A model generated the notes under the pieces. The model saw only the letters and a program-made list of their open reading frames with translations. It made no database searches and was not told the DNA's origin. Below are positions 43,323 to 53,949 of a stretch of DNA of 64,000 nt, in pieces. This DNA comes from Pseudisothecium myosuroides. Its lineage: Eukaryota > Streptophyta > Bryopsida > Hypnales > Lembophyllaceae. A program made the position numbers and the translations under genes. Where the stretch lies: the NCBI GenBank assembly GCA_951799445.1, contig OX637297.1:6138001-6202000 (forward strand), read 5' to 3'. How positions within the stretch are numbered: position 1 is the stretch's first letter; each line of letters starts with the position of its first letter.

Positions 43323-46300
43323 TTATTTTATTAACCTTGTAGAGCGCCTTATGGAAGTGTTAGAAGTAGATGCCACAGTAGTATTTGGTAATACTGCAGG
43401 GCCCTTTCGAGGTCTCCCTCTTTTGGAAGGAGCTGTAGCAATTACAGATGTAGGACACTCCTTCTCCCTACTTCTATCTCCACTACATGAAACTCTACGC
43501 TTCATCTCACAATCCACATATTTGTCCAAGGCATCATGATCCTCTACAGCCAATGTATAAACATCCTTATCAGCATCAATAACTATTGTAACAATGCATA
43601 CAACACTCTCCAAGCCAATAAAGTCGCATTCAGCTCCTTCATAACCTCCATATGTGTATTGCAATCCTGCAGTGTGCTTATAATACTTGGGCAATATACT
43701 GATTTTCTCATCAGAAAGTGAAACACTTCGTACATAATCCACTTGAGCTCCTTTTTCTCCAACAGCCTTGACTATTTTCTGCACCCTTCCAATGTGCCAT
43801 ACCAACTTCCCTTTACCCTCATCAAACAAAAGCCCTACATCATCAAATAATCCAATATGCACTTCATCATCATCATGCACATAAGCATCTGAATCTGTAC
43901 TTTTATATCTAACACGCCTCAACCTATCCAAGGGCAACTTTTCAAGGGAGTGTATGTTCAATTCAGAAATTAACCTCATTTTGTATACTTGACCTTTACC
44001 TGGTACTTCAATTGTAGAAGAGTGTTTCAAAATATTCTTTGAACCTACACTCAAAATTTTACTATCTACATCATCACTTTGCTCAGCATGTAACAATGTT
44101 GATTGTAAAACTACTGTGGCTTCTCTAAGAGGTCCATCATCAACAATATGACTATTAGTTTTCTCTACACAATTTTCATGTGTATTATGAGCTAATGATT
44201 CATGACTAAAAGAAGGAGGTTTAGGGTTAGTCCATTTCCCTGATGTTTGGAGTACTTCCTTCATGGCAGCCCTCTCAGCCCTATTCTGTGCCATGATAAT
44301 GCCTTCACACCAAGCCTTCTTAAGATTCTCATCAGTCACTGAGGCATAATCACACAAGTTAGAACCTGCCACTTGGGCATTTGATAACCACCATATATTC
44401 TTCCTTCGTCGAGATTGAGCAAATGATATTCCTTCATCAGAATATTTTATTTGCTCAGTTCTGCCAATGTGAGAACATCTTTCAATAGCTTCTCCAACAG
44501 AAAATGTATGTTTGTTCTTCACTTGCTGCCCAAGGAGAGAAAAAAAGTCCTCACAACAATCTGAACCTATATTACTTAATGGACATGGCAAATGAGGGTA
44601 GGTATTCCTCATCATTCTAACATAATTAACAGCAGCATGACATGATATGAGGCAGTCAGTGCGAGTCTCTCTACTCATCCAATTGTCTCGAATGGTATGA
44701 CCATGCTTTTGATGAAGAATGTACTCTGTTCCATAATAAAGCATATGGCTGACAAATGAAGCAAGCATAACCCTCTCATACATTGTTCCACGTCCATAGA
44801 ATATCTCTAAGAATGCCCATAACACTTCTAAGTGAATGATTGTGCCCAACACACATTCCTTCCTAAAAACCCCTTTTACAACTATTCCAGCATGTAATTT
44901 TTCTAAACATGCTCTAACCCGAGGAAATGAAATACGTTGTACAGCTGGATAGTTTTGTTTATCCTTTACATTTATATCTTCATCCAACAAACCATGCTCA
45001 TCTCTAGTAAATAGCTCAATGACCAACTGCAAATGGTTTTTGTGAGCCAAAAAATGACCCCAAAATACTGTCCTTCGAGGACTCAACAAAGGATTCCGAA
45101 GTTTCTTACCAACATGTATTGGATCTTGTACCATGATCAATGGCTGCCCATCAACAATCTCTGACTTCATCAAAAAGCCATCTTCATTCAGACCAAATGT
45201 ACCCTTGTAAATGCTCTCCAACATCAATTTTCTCCTCCTTGCATCACCATCACTTGCATGCCCTCTAAGAGGACCAACAGCCACCTCTAGATGCTTCTTG
45301 TGCAAAGCTGCAATACGTGTCCATTGCAACTTCACCTGGGCAGCATCAAACTTATTGCATGTGGTTAATATTCCATAGATCAATCTAGGCATTCCTTTCA
45401 CCAAAGGATTTGCAACTAATACACGACACATATTACCAACCTCCAAGCTTGAAAAAGCATTTGTAATTGACTCAAAGCTAGCAGCTGATGGTTTTGGATC
45501 AAATGAACATTTATGAGGAGTTTCAAAAGAAGCTTTAGTTCCACAAAATCCATTACGCCTATTGAGAGTTGCTAATGCAATACATGTGGTTTCATCTTCA
45601 GAGCATTCAAAAGGAATAGGACCTGAAATTCCAAGTTTCTCTTTGCACTTTGTTAGTACTGATGACAAGTGAATAAATGTTTCTTCATTCAGACCAACTG
45701 TGTACAAAAATCCCTCACTTTTATATATCTTTTGGCTAGTATTCATAACTGGCCCTAATAAATTGGAAGAAAGAAAATTATGTGTACAAGCCCCACCAAA
45801 ATTGTGGACTACCTCAAATAATTTCACAGTGCTTGGGTGGTACCTCTTTCCATGACCATCACCACCATGTTTGTGAACTGATAGCAAATTGGAGGCTGTA
45901 TCAAACAAAAGATTATATAAAGTGGACCTTTTTTGAAAAGCTCCACAATCTACAGCCTTCCTAAGAAGCTCTGCTATTTCAGGAAGTGAGCCTTCAATCA
46001 AAGTAGTCTTCAATTTATGCTGAAGATATTGATTGGCTGTTGTTGCTCTAGTTAAAGCCGAATTCAACATAAAAACCTGGCCACTATATGCATCAGCTCT
46101 TTTCTCCCATTCTCTAGCTGAGGTGATCAATTCCTCATGTTGAAGATAATCAAAATGTGTACCACGTTGCATGGATCGTTCTCCTCTAGGAACTACTGAC
46201 TGACTTGAACGCCAAGCTCTTTTTTTGAAGTCAGCTAGTTTTGGGATTAAGGGACACATGTTACAAAACATGATAGAACAATCAACATGCCTAAATGTCC

Positions 46301-47742
46301 CTTTAATGTGAAGAGTTTCATCATTTTTTTGTATACATTGAGAATAATGTGGATCAGGATACCACAATGTTCCAACATGAAGATCATTTAGTAACAAGCT
46401 ACAATCTACCACTTCATTCATTATGACCAATGACTTGGTGTACCATCCATGACAAACATTTTTTTCAATGTAATTCAATAAAACATGATGTGGAATATCA
46501 ATAGGATTAGGGATAAAAGATAGAGGATACTCAGCTGCTCCTGATCTGACCCCTTTTGCTAAAGAGGCAGCAATAGTAAGTTGATTACCTCCTCCACCAG
46601 CAACATCTTTGTTTTTCTTTGATTGTAGATGTATTGCTCCTTTCATGTGAACACCAATTGTGTCCCCTTGCCCAAATTTTCCTTTGTAGTCACATATTGT
46701 GCATCTCCAATTGTTTTCATCAATCATTACAGCCCCTGAGATACAACCACAAACCTTTATTAAAATCATACAATATAAAATGAAATAAAATTTGTCCAAA
46801 ATTAAGGGAAATAATATAATTACCTTCTGAAGCATGCTTCACTATCCAAGATCTCCTCTTCAATTCAGTCAGTTCAGCACTTGTAGCAGCTTTCAATTTG
46901 AACTCAGCCTCTCTTCTTTGTTCCAACAAAGCCATCTCATGCTTTGATTTATCACTAGGGACTCCACGTTTGAGAGATAACTTGGGTTGAAGATGTATCT
47001 CAAAGTTAGACAAGTTGAATGACTTCCCTGGATTAATACACATCTCTTTTTGACAAGGATCACACCAAATGATCCAAGTTGACAAACCCTTTTTCACATC
47101 CTTAGAAAGGCATGGAAGAAACCTACCAAAGTCACATTCTGGATACTTCTTCACCAATAATTTCCAATTCTTCTGCAACTTTTTGGGGATGCCAACCATA
47201 TCAACCTCCAAGATATCAGTAACATCCATGTCTGTGACCTCAGAGTTAGTGTCACCCATGGGAAATTCTAATTTCACCTTGGCAGAAAGTAGTGGACTAC
47301 CATTGGCATTGGACAGACCATCATTTACTTTCAACTTTTTAGGTACAGGTTCTATTGGACAATCATCATCATCTATCAACATAATATCACCATGTGATGA
47401 AGGAGCAGTGTTTACAACTGAGTTCCGTGTAGTTTGATGTGAACATGATGTTGAGGTTGATGGTGGAGGCTGATGTAATGATCTGTGGCATCCACATGCA
47501 CCACATTTACGGACATTGGCCACATCTGGATGAAACAATTGGCAGCCATCAACCCCACCATTGTGTTTTTTTACACAAGCACCACTACTTGGAGGTCTAT
47601 CAAAAACTGCATGGTGAAAACTTCTATGACAAGTGCAACAATCACAAAGCAAGGGATCTTCATCTGAAGGGTCAAACAGCAAACACCCATCTCCATTGCA
47701 ACCTGTGAGACGCTTGCACTCTAAGAATTTCACTCCATCCAT
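43323..47742 (-). CDS. Transposase with tandem ZF-HD-like fingers, BED-like finger and AT-hook
   Basis: Two exons: 47742-46824 and 46735-43323, joined across an 88-nt GT-AG intron in frame (HASE|GAVM), giving 1443 residues from the ATG at 47742 (earlier exons possible). Residues about 9-43 and 56-90 are two zinc fingers; the second reads CVKKHNGGVDGCQLF..., then CGACGCHRSLH. This is the Cys-His-DGC-CxxCxCHRxxH pattern of the ZF-HD dimerisation domain of plant transcription factors. A BED/C2H2-like finger (WRCTICDYKGKF...H....H) lies at about 317-345. The catalytic region has SDGDARRR (about 45250), QDPIHVGKKLRN (about 45110) and NIGSDCCEDFFSLLG (about 44550), the last two resembling the second Asp and final Glu motifs of DDE/D transposases. 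The C-terminus has an AT-hook, KRGRPRKG. Superfamily not assigned. Confidence 0.75.
46736..46823 (-). other. 88-nt GT-AG intron of the transposase gene
   Basis: Donor GAAG|GTAATT at 46824/46823 and acceptor TATCTCAG|GGG at 46736/46735, on the minus strand. Splicing joins two long frames in phase; without it the downstream frame would begin with intron-encoded hydrophobic sequence. Confidence 0.75.
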
Positions 47743-47769
47743 CTTCAATCTTGGAACCTTTAGTTCCAA

Positions 47770-48560
47770 ATTGGTATGTTCTAATATAGCCCAAGTTGAA
47801 GAGGATCACCAAAGTGCTCCAATCCAAAGAGCAATACACCAATAGTATCACCACATCTGCATTATAAAAACAAATACATTTGAAATTAATAAAACTTCAT
47901 TCAAAACCTCTTATAAAAAATATGACTTTTTTTAATCCCAAATCTTATCAATCTCTATAGCCATGGGCTGGACTTCAATCCCTTTAAAATCAAGGATTAT
48001 TGGTTTGAAAATGACAAATTGAATGAATTGTATTGTAATAAAGAATAATTCAGATGGAATCAAATTCTACATCATCAACATTGATGAAGAATTCTACATG
48101 TGCTGATCCAAACCTAATAGATTTGAACAAACCAAAATCTACATAGGACAAACTCAAAATTGCTAAAAAACATAAGATTTAAATTAGAGATTTTCATACA
48201 ACCAAAAAGCTCTAGATATAAAGAAGCAAACAACCACTTCAAAAAAGTTTCTTAAAAAGGGCCAAGATTAAAGCACCTGAATGTAACAATTTCTTGAAAC
48301 TTGTTGATGAAGCAATTATGTTCTGAAAAATAAAAAATCAATGCCAACAATGAGTTACCAAATCAATACATCCATCTGAAACACATCTATCAATTAAAAA
48401 CTAAATCAATTGGTCATAATAAACCATTCAGTTGGTCATACTTAATAAGGATTCAAGTTTAATTTCCTATCTGATTTAACCCTAGAAATGTCTAAAGGCC
48501 CTTTGCAGCTATAGTATATTCTACATTTGGTGGTATTTGATTAGCAAAACCTTGACCAAT
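47770..48560. other. AT-rich leader region inside the transposon
   Basis: No gene seen. Probably 5' leader or intron of the minus-strand transposase gene. Confidence 0.4.
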
Positions 48561-49245
48561 TTTTTTCAATTCAAAGTAAATTAATGATCATGATTGAACA
48601 TAAATAACAATGTACCACAATTAATATATTAAACCACAATTGAAGAGTTGTAAGGCTAAATACAAGAATTTAAGTTCCTATCTCTTCAAGTTCTTACCTC
48701 AAAGTAAATTAATGATCATGATAGAACATAAATAACAATGTACCACAATTGATATATTAAATCACAATTGAAGAGTTGTAAGACTAAATACAAGGACCTC
48801 AAGGGACTTTGAGCTGATTTAAGTTCCTATCTCTTCAAGATCTTACCTCAAAGTAAATTAATGATCATGATTGAACATAAATAACAATGTACCACAATTG
48901 ATATAGTAAACCACAATTGAAGTGTTGTAAGGCTAAATACAAGGATTTCAGTTCCTATCTCTTCAAGTTCTTACCTTAAAGTAAATTAATGATCATGATA
49001 GAACATAAATAACAATGTATCATAATTGATATATTAAACCACAATTGAAGAGTTATAGGGCTAAATACAAGGATTTCAGTTCCTATCTCTTCAAGTTCTT
49101 ACTTCAAAGTAAATTAATGATCATAATAGAACATAAATAACAATGTATCACAATTGAAATATTAAGAAGAGTTAGAAGGCTAAATACAAGGAATCCAAGG
49201 GCCTGTCAACTGATTTAAATTCCTATCTCTTCAAGTTCTTACCCC
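48560..49245 (+). repeat. 128-bp tandem repeat inside the transposon leader, about five units
   Basis: The landmark TTAATGATCA occurs at 48581, 48709, 48858, 48986 and 49114: spacings 128, 149, 128, 128. The longer unit carries a 21-bp insertion including AAGGGACTTTGAGC. Each unit also holds ACAATTGAAGAGTTGTAAGG and TCTCTTCAAGTTCTTAC. Confidence 0.75.
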
Positions 49246-51522
49246 GATCCTTACCTGTTCAAATTCCTAGCAATAGGTAGAGATGCCACAACAAGTAGAT
49301 TTAAAGTTCTCCGATCAACAAAGCTCCATTTCCAGCTTCCAAACCCCTGCAGGAATGAAACGACAGTGCAAGCCAGAAATCAATTTCAATTGAAACAAAA
49401 AAGTATCAAAAGAGGATCATATTATTAATTCACAAAATTGAGTACACAATCAATCAAGCTCGTTTGGCACCACAGCATGACTGGACCAAGTTCAGCAAAC
49501 ACTAGATCGACCAAATGACCAGAGAGCAAGCCCAAACGAAGCACTCCAGAAGCGAAGTGATGGGAAGGACCAAGTTGGGCAAACACCAAATCGCCCAAAC
49601 AGCAACAGAGCAAGCCTTGAGCAAAGCACTCTCGAAGCAAAGTAACGGTAAGGGTTGGTAAGGACGTCACGATTGAAAGTACTACAAAGTCTTCCTCGAA
49701 AGTGTGAGTTTCTAGTGCTAGGAAGTAGAAACAGAGGTTTCAAACCAACTGGTATCTGTCTAGTTCGACAAATGTGAACATGCAAATCTACAAGAGAGTC
49801 TCGATGCATCAAAATAATTGTGACACAAGTTTGCAACAGTACTTAGTCTCCACTTGATGTATTATTGCTGATGATGGACCTCGTGGTGGTATGATGGTGC
49901 CTTCATATTTTGCTTAACACGTACTGATAATTGGTGACTGTAATTTCGATGGCATGAGGTCTCAAACTATAGTTGATCTCAGTATTGCAACTTAGCTACA
50001 AGACGAAAATCTTGATCTTTAATGATCATGATCAAGTTCCTAATCATGTTTTTGATCAAGTTCACTAAATGCGTTCATGAAAATGCTCTTGATCATGTTC
50101 TGAAACTAATCGAGAATATAGAAGTGCTACCGGAACAAAGAAACAAAGGACTGCAGTATTGCACATCGATCCTAATCACGTTCCTAATCAAGTTGTTGAT
50201 CATGCTCCTGATCACGTTCTAAAATCCAAACATTGTGAGGGCGATCAACATGTGCCTATGCAACTTATAAACCTCGGATCTAATCTAAATCTTTCCTGGG
50301 AAGTACGTACCAAGGTCCGGGGGAAATCACGTCAGTACCGTCCGTTCATCACGTTCGTACCAACAAGAGCTAGCACCTGTCCAGACCCAACAAGTTTTAA
50401 AACTCCATCTCTAAGCCTTCCATCAGCAACAATACAACCAATGATAGATTCAACGCACAAGTAGAAAAGCCCCACACATGGAACAAACCAATGCTCCACA
50501 GACTTAAAAGTACAAAGTCGCAACTTTGTAAGTAAAGAGCGAAGGAGCGCAAGACCCATGAAACCCAAGTCAAGCAATACTCCATTAAGGTTTCCCATCC
50601 CATGCAGTGCCCAAATAAGCTCAGCCATCGATCGCACAGCTTGAGAACAAAGCCAAGCAGCGGCACCCTAGAAGCAATGATCCAACTGACAAACACTAAA
50701 GCTCCACGAGCAAGCTCAAAAACACAAACCCTAAGCCCAGACAAGAGGACAGAGACAGAAGCTTACCCACGAAATGCAGATTTTGAACTTATCAGGAGCG
50801 TGAATGCATGATCGCCAAATGTGATCCTCCACAGCAATGCTCCAAATGTGATCCTCTAGACCTCCACAACGATTGTCAAATGGAATCAAGCTTCAAAAAA
50901 TATTGCCACACCCCTCCAAATCAAAGACAGCAGTCCACGGAAAAAATGAGAGAGAATGACGGCAGAGAAGTCGGAGAAAAAATGTGACGGAAAAGCACAG
51001 CCGAAAAGAAGATTCAAACGGCACTAGGGTTTAGGGCACACTTGCTATCCCATACCCTTAGAATACCTTGGCTTGAGATACCCGGGGTTCATACCCTCAA
51101 GATACATTGGATACGTATATGTTTGGTCATTAATAACACCTACTGCAGCAGTATTCCCGTATTAAATCATCAAACTTCTAGTTCAACCATCACACCCAAA
51201 AGTTGCCTATGCATAATTTTAAAAAATCCATACAAAAAGTTCCCTCCAATTAAAATTAAAATTCATTTACAATGTGTTATTTATATTAAAATTTTATTAA
51301 AAAGTCCAAAAATTTGGGTAGCTTGTCCCATGATACATGTATTAAAAAAACTCATATAATTAAGTTTTTAATGCTATTATTGTCTTCAAAAATATTCATT
51401 TTAGATATATAATTATATTTTTGGATTCCTTGTTGAAAGGGCTACAAGAGTTTTCTAAATTAAAACAAATTATATTCTTTGAGATTGGACTAAAATGCAT
51501 TATAAGTAATTATAATCAGGGC
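49246..51522 (-). promoter_or_regulatory. Probable promoter, 5' UTR and 5' introns of the transposon gene
   Basis: Read on the minus strand, about 51035-50770 looks like a plant leader (CTAAACCCTAGTGCCG, then TCTCTCATTTTTTCCG) ending at a possible splice donor CGTGG|GTAAGC (50769). Several short frames between 49.4 and 50.8 kb on both strands have no supporting features and are not called. A patch rich in TGATCATG words lies at 50020-50220. Inference only. Confidence 0.35.
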
Positions 51523-51549
51523 CATATAATACGGGAGTTGCGTACCCGG
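51523..51549 (-). repeat. Right terminal inverted repeat of the 8.43-kb transposon
   Basis: Read inwards it begins CCGGGTACGCAAC and ends CGTATTATATG, matching the left repeat with one mismatch. Confidence 0.8.
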
Positions 51550-51559
51550 GCTCACTGCC
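51550..51559 (+). repeat. Right target-site duplication of the 8.43-kb transposon
   Basis: GCTCACTGCC, identical to 43113-43122. Confidence 0.75.
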
Positions 51560-51774
51560 TCACTCAGACCCATTTTCTGTCGAGAGCTTGGTGAATTAAA
51601 ACAGTTTGGAATTCACTTGATAAATAATCCAATTTGTTTAATTCTGGCTTTCTACTCCTTTTGTTTCAAAAATTTTATAAATTGGAGAGAATTTTTTATT
51701 TCTCATTCTTAAAAATTAAAAAATACTGCATTTGCCTTAGATTCCAAAACAATTTTTTCCCAAGGGGAGAAAAG

Positions 51775-51940
51775 CACTACACTAAAAACTATATTTAGTG
51801 TTAGCAACACTATTTACAAACCATGACACTAAATATCATTAAGCCTACTAAAGTAAATAACATTAAATGTAATTTCTAACACTAAATATACTCTATGATA
51901 AATCTGAAATCCGAAAATGTTTACATTTAGTGTTAGAACA
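51775..51940 (+). mobile_element. CACTA-like terminus with subterminal repeats
   Basis: CACTACACTAAAAACTATAT at 51775 resembles the CACTACAA/CAAAA ends of plant CACTA elements. Within the next 160 bp the word TTTAGTGTTAG or its inverse (CTAACACTAAAT) occurs about five times, like CACTA subterminal repeats. The opposite end was not found. Confidence 0.35.
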
Positions 51941-52096
51941 TATTAAAAAAATGAATTTGCAAAGGAAAAGATTGAAGACAAGGAAAATGATGGAAGGAGT
52001 AGAAAATGTGAAAAATATTTGTAATGAAGGAAGTCTTTGAACATCAAATAAGAAAAAAGAAATTCATATTTAGATATAATAAAAAAAATACAGATT

Positions 52097-53620
52097 TCAT
52101 ACTTGGGCTGGAACTTGTTGGCCTTGGAAGTATGGTTCATGCTTGGCTATAATTTCCTGCAGATGTAGAAAGAGTTGATTGACACTCCAAGTGCCATTAA
52201 CACTCAAAGCCATACCTGATCTAATCATAGCTTTCCTAGCATATGACATATTATCACAATCTACCTCTTTATTCACATCTTCAACGCTATCTGCAGCCAG
52301 GTGTAGGAAAAATGTTTTTTTCGGGTTTGTGAATTTTCCTGACCACTGCCCATCAGCTCGAGGAGTATTTTGCCAAGCATTGCTTGCAATGAACTCAACC
52401 TTCTTTGCTTCCCATCGCTTGGTCCAAGTGTCCTTGACCTTGGAGATGATAAATGTGTCTGTTGGTTGACACAAATGTGTTGAACAAGGTGGTAAATACC
52501 TAAGACTGGCTTGTTTTGCTTCCAAAACAGCCGTTAAGCTTGGGGTCATGTTATGGCCGGCACAATTGTCAACCCAAATGACTTTTGTGCGGCCATGAAC
52601 ATCGGCTTGGAAGGCTCGGGGTTCAACGAAGAATTCAGCAAAAAGGGCTTGGTCCATCCAGCCTTTAGGTCTAGTTCTGTAGCATACCCCTGGAATATTG
52701 TCTTTGAGACCCCGAATAGGATAATTGCTGTTGGAATTGGTAAAAATGAGCATGGGGGCTTCAATCATAGATCGACGCCCTCCAGAGATTCTAATGACCA
52801 TGGTCACAGAGTCTCCACCGAAAACCACTTTGGCGTACTTGACACTGTTGTCCCCCCTAAATCCCAACGTTCGACCATTGTCTAAATTCACGACAAAATG
52901 GGTTTCATCAATGTTTTCCATCAGATTTTCATCAAAAACATTGGTTTGGAATCCCCTAAACAGCACACCTAGATGGTAAGCTGTTGCCATTTTGATTTGT
53001 AGTTCCTTCTCGGGACTACAAGTCAAACATCCACGTTGTGACAACAACACAATGTTGTGCACATGCATAAATTGTTGAACCCAACTTGGGGTCAACTTTG
53101 ACGTGAATAGGACATTGTCCTTGGGATCACGAAATTGGTCTGTATATGGAGAGGTAGGATCCATCAAGATCGACATAGCTATTTCAATGAGCAATCTGGA
53201 TGAGAATTTGACTCCAGCTTTTCTAAATCGGTCAAATGCATTCAAGAGCTGAGGGTAGATCCAAAGTACCCATTGAGATCGCTTGACACCACGACCTGGA
53301 TTTGCCTTTGTGTGAAGTTGTTTTCGCCCTCCCATCCGGTTCCTAGTGCATGAAATTGGTGGAGATGTTATATTTGCTTCTCCTTCATTGCAAAATTGTT
53401 GACGTTGAGCCCACCAATGAGAAGCCCGGACAAGGTTGGCACTCCTTTGAGTACGAAAATGCTCTGGAAACGCTGTAACTGTGCTGATGTAGAGCCTGTG
53501 GATGCCATGCATGATTTCATCTTGAACCATCCAGGTGATGAGGTGCTTGCGGACAGCAATGGTGGAAACCTGTTGCAAGCGTCGAGGTGTGGAATTTTCT
53601 GGGAGGGCAGCCAAGACGGA
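52097..53620 (-). CDS. pogo/Tc5-like transposase (DDE_1 superfamily)
   Basis: An uninterrupted minus-strand frame ends at 52097. Catalytic motifs are clear: NIDETHF (first Asp, about 52900), IWVDNCAGHN (second Asp, about 52565) and HLCQPTDTFI (third Asp, about 52455), with 36 residues between the second and third Asp. Upstream are a basic HTH-like domain (SQWVLWIYPQLLNAFDRFRK) and a Tc5/CENP-B-type segment (LTPSWVQQFMHVHNIVLL). The frame stays open to 53800 but begins there with a non-ATG codon. A pyrimidine tract followed by GCACTGTAG at about 53625 looks like a splice acceptor, so coding probably starts after about 53620 with the first exon unresolved. It cuts and pastes DNA in the nucleus in related elements. 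No internal stop is seen. Confidence 0.75.
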   Translation of the reverse strand, partial: SVLAALPENSTPRRLQQVSTIAVRKHLITWMVQDEIMHGIHRLYISTVTAFPEHFRTQRSANLVRASHWWAQRQQFCNEGEANITSPPISCTRNRMGGRKQLHTKANPGRGVKRSQWVLWIYPQLLNAFDRFRKAGVKFSSRLLIEIAMSILMDPTSPYTDQFRDPKDNVLFTSKLTPSWVQQFMHVHNIVLLSQRGCLTCSPEKELQIKMATAYHLGVLFRGFQTNVFDENLMENIDETHFVVNLDNGRTLGFRGDNSVKYAKVVFGGDSVTMVIRISGGRRSMIEAPMLIFTNSNSNYPIRGLKDNIPGVCYRTRPKGWMDQALFAEFFVEPRAFQADVHGRTKVIWVDNCAGHNMTPSLTAVLEAKQASLRYLPPCSTHLCQPTDTFIISKVKDTWTKRWEAKKVEFIASNAWQNTPRADGQWSGKFTNPKKTFFLHLAADSVEDVNKEVDCDNMSYARKAMIRSGMALSVNGTWSVNQLFLHLQEIIAKHEPYFQGQQVPAQV

Positions 53621-53949
53621 ATTCCTACAGTGCCAAGCGAGAGTAAAAGAAAAAAAAAACGACGACGGGTCAAAATCAAGCTGTAGAACTTGCAAAATCG
53701 AGCTGCTGAACATGCAAAATCGAGCTGCAGTCGGGCAGATCGGAAGGCGTGGGCACAGTCCAATCTCCAAATCGGGCATAGGAAGCGACAGGAGATTCAA
53801 ACAACGACAGAGCGGCGGGAACGGGCGGAGCGGAGGGAACTGGTGAAAAATTTAAAAATAATTTATCATCCTACTTTGAATTTTAGAGTAGAAAGAGGAG
53901 CTCATTATATACATATGAGGTGGTAGGAGGTACAACAACCCACATGAGA
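53621..53949. other. Upstream region of the pogo-like transposase
   Basis: Probably 5' intron, leader and promoter. Repeats of CAAAATCGAGCTGC (three times, about 53690-53735) are visible. A GGTAGGAGGTAC word near 53929 resembles the ends of the 19.8- and 23.5-kb MITEs. Confidence 0.35.

Larger units (their letters stand above)
43123..51549 (-). mobile_element. Complete 8.43-kb DNA transposon with ZF-HD/transposase gene
   Basis: It is bounded by 27-bp inverted repeats and an 8- or 10-bp direct duplication. The single recognisable gene (minus strand, 43323-47742) encodes a transposase with two N-terminal ZF-HD-like zinc fingers and is uninterrupted apart from one clean intron. A long leader region (47743-51520) holds a 128-bp tandem repeat. 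The intact gene, near-perfect ends and exact duplication suggest fairly recent activity. Confidence 0.75.

Noticed and set aside
43323..46835. The downstream transposase frame as a separate gene starting at 46835 with a hydrophobic leader
   Set aside because: The leader is the translation of an 88-nt GT-AG intron; splicing joins the two frames exactly in phase.
49425..50811. Several 60-115 codon frames between the transposase gene and the right end of the transposon
   Set aside because: They overlap on both strands, lack ATG starts or domains, and fit better as leader and intron sequence.
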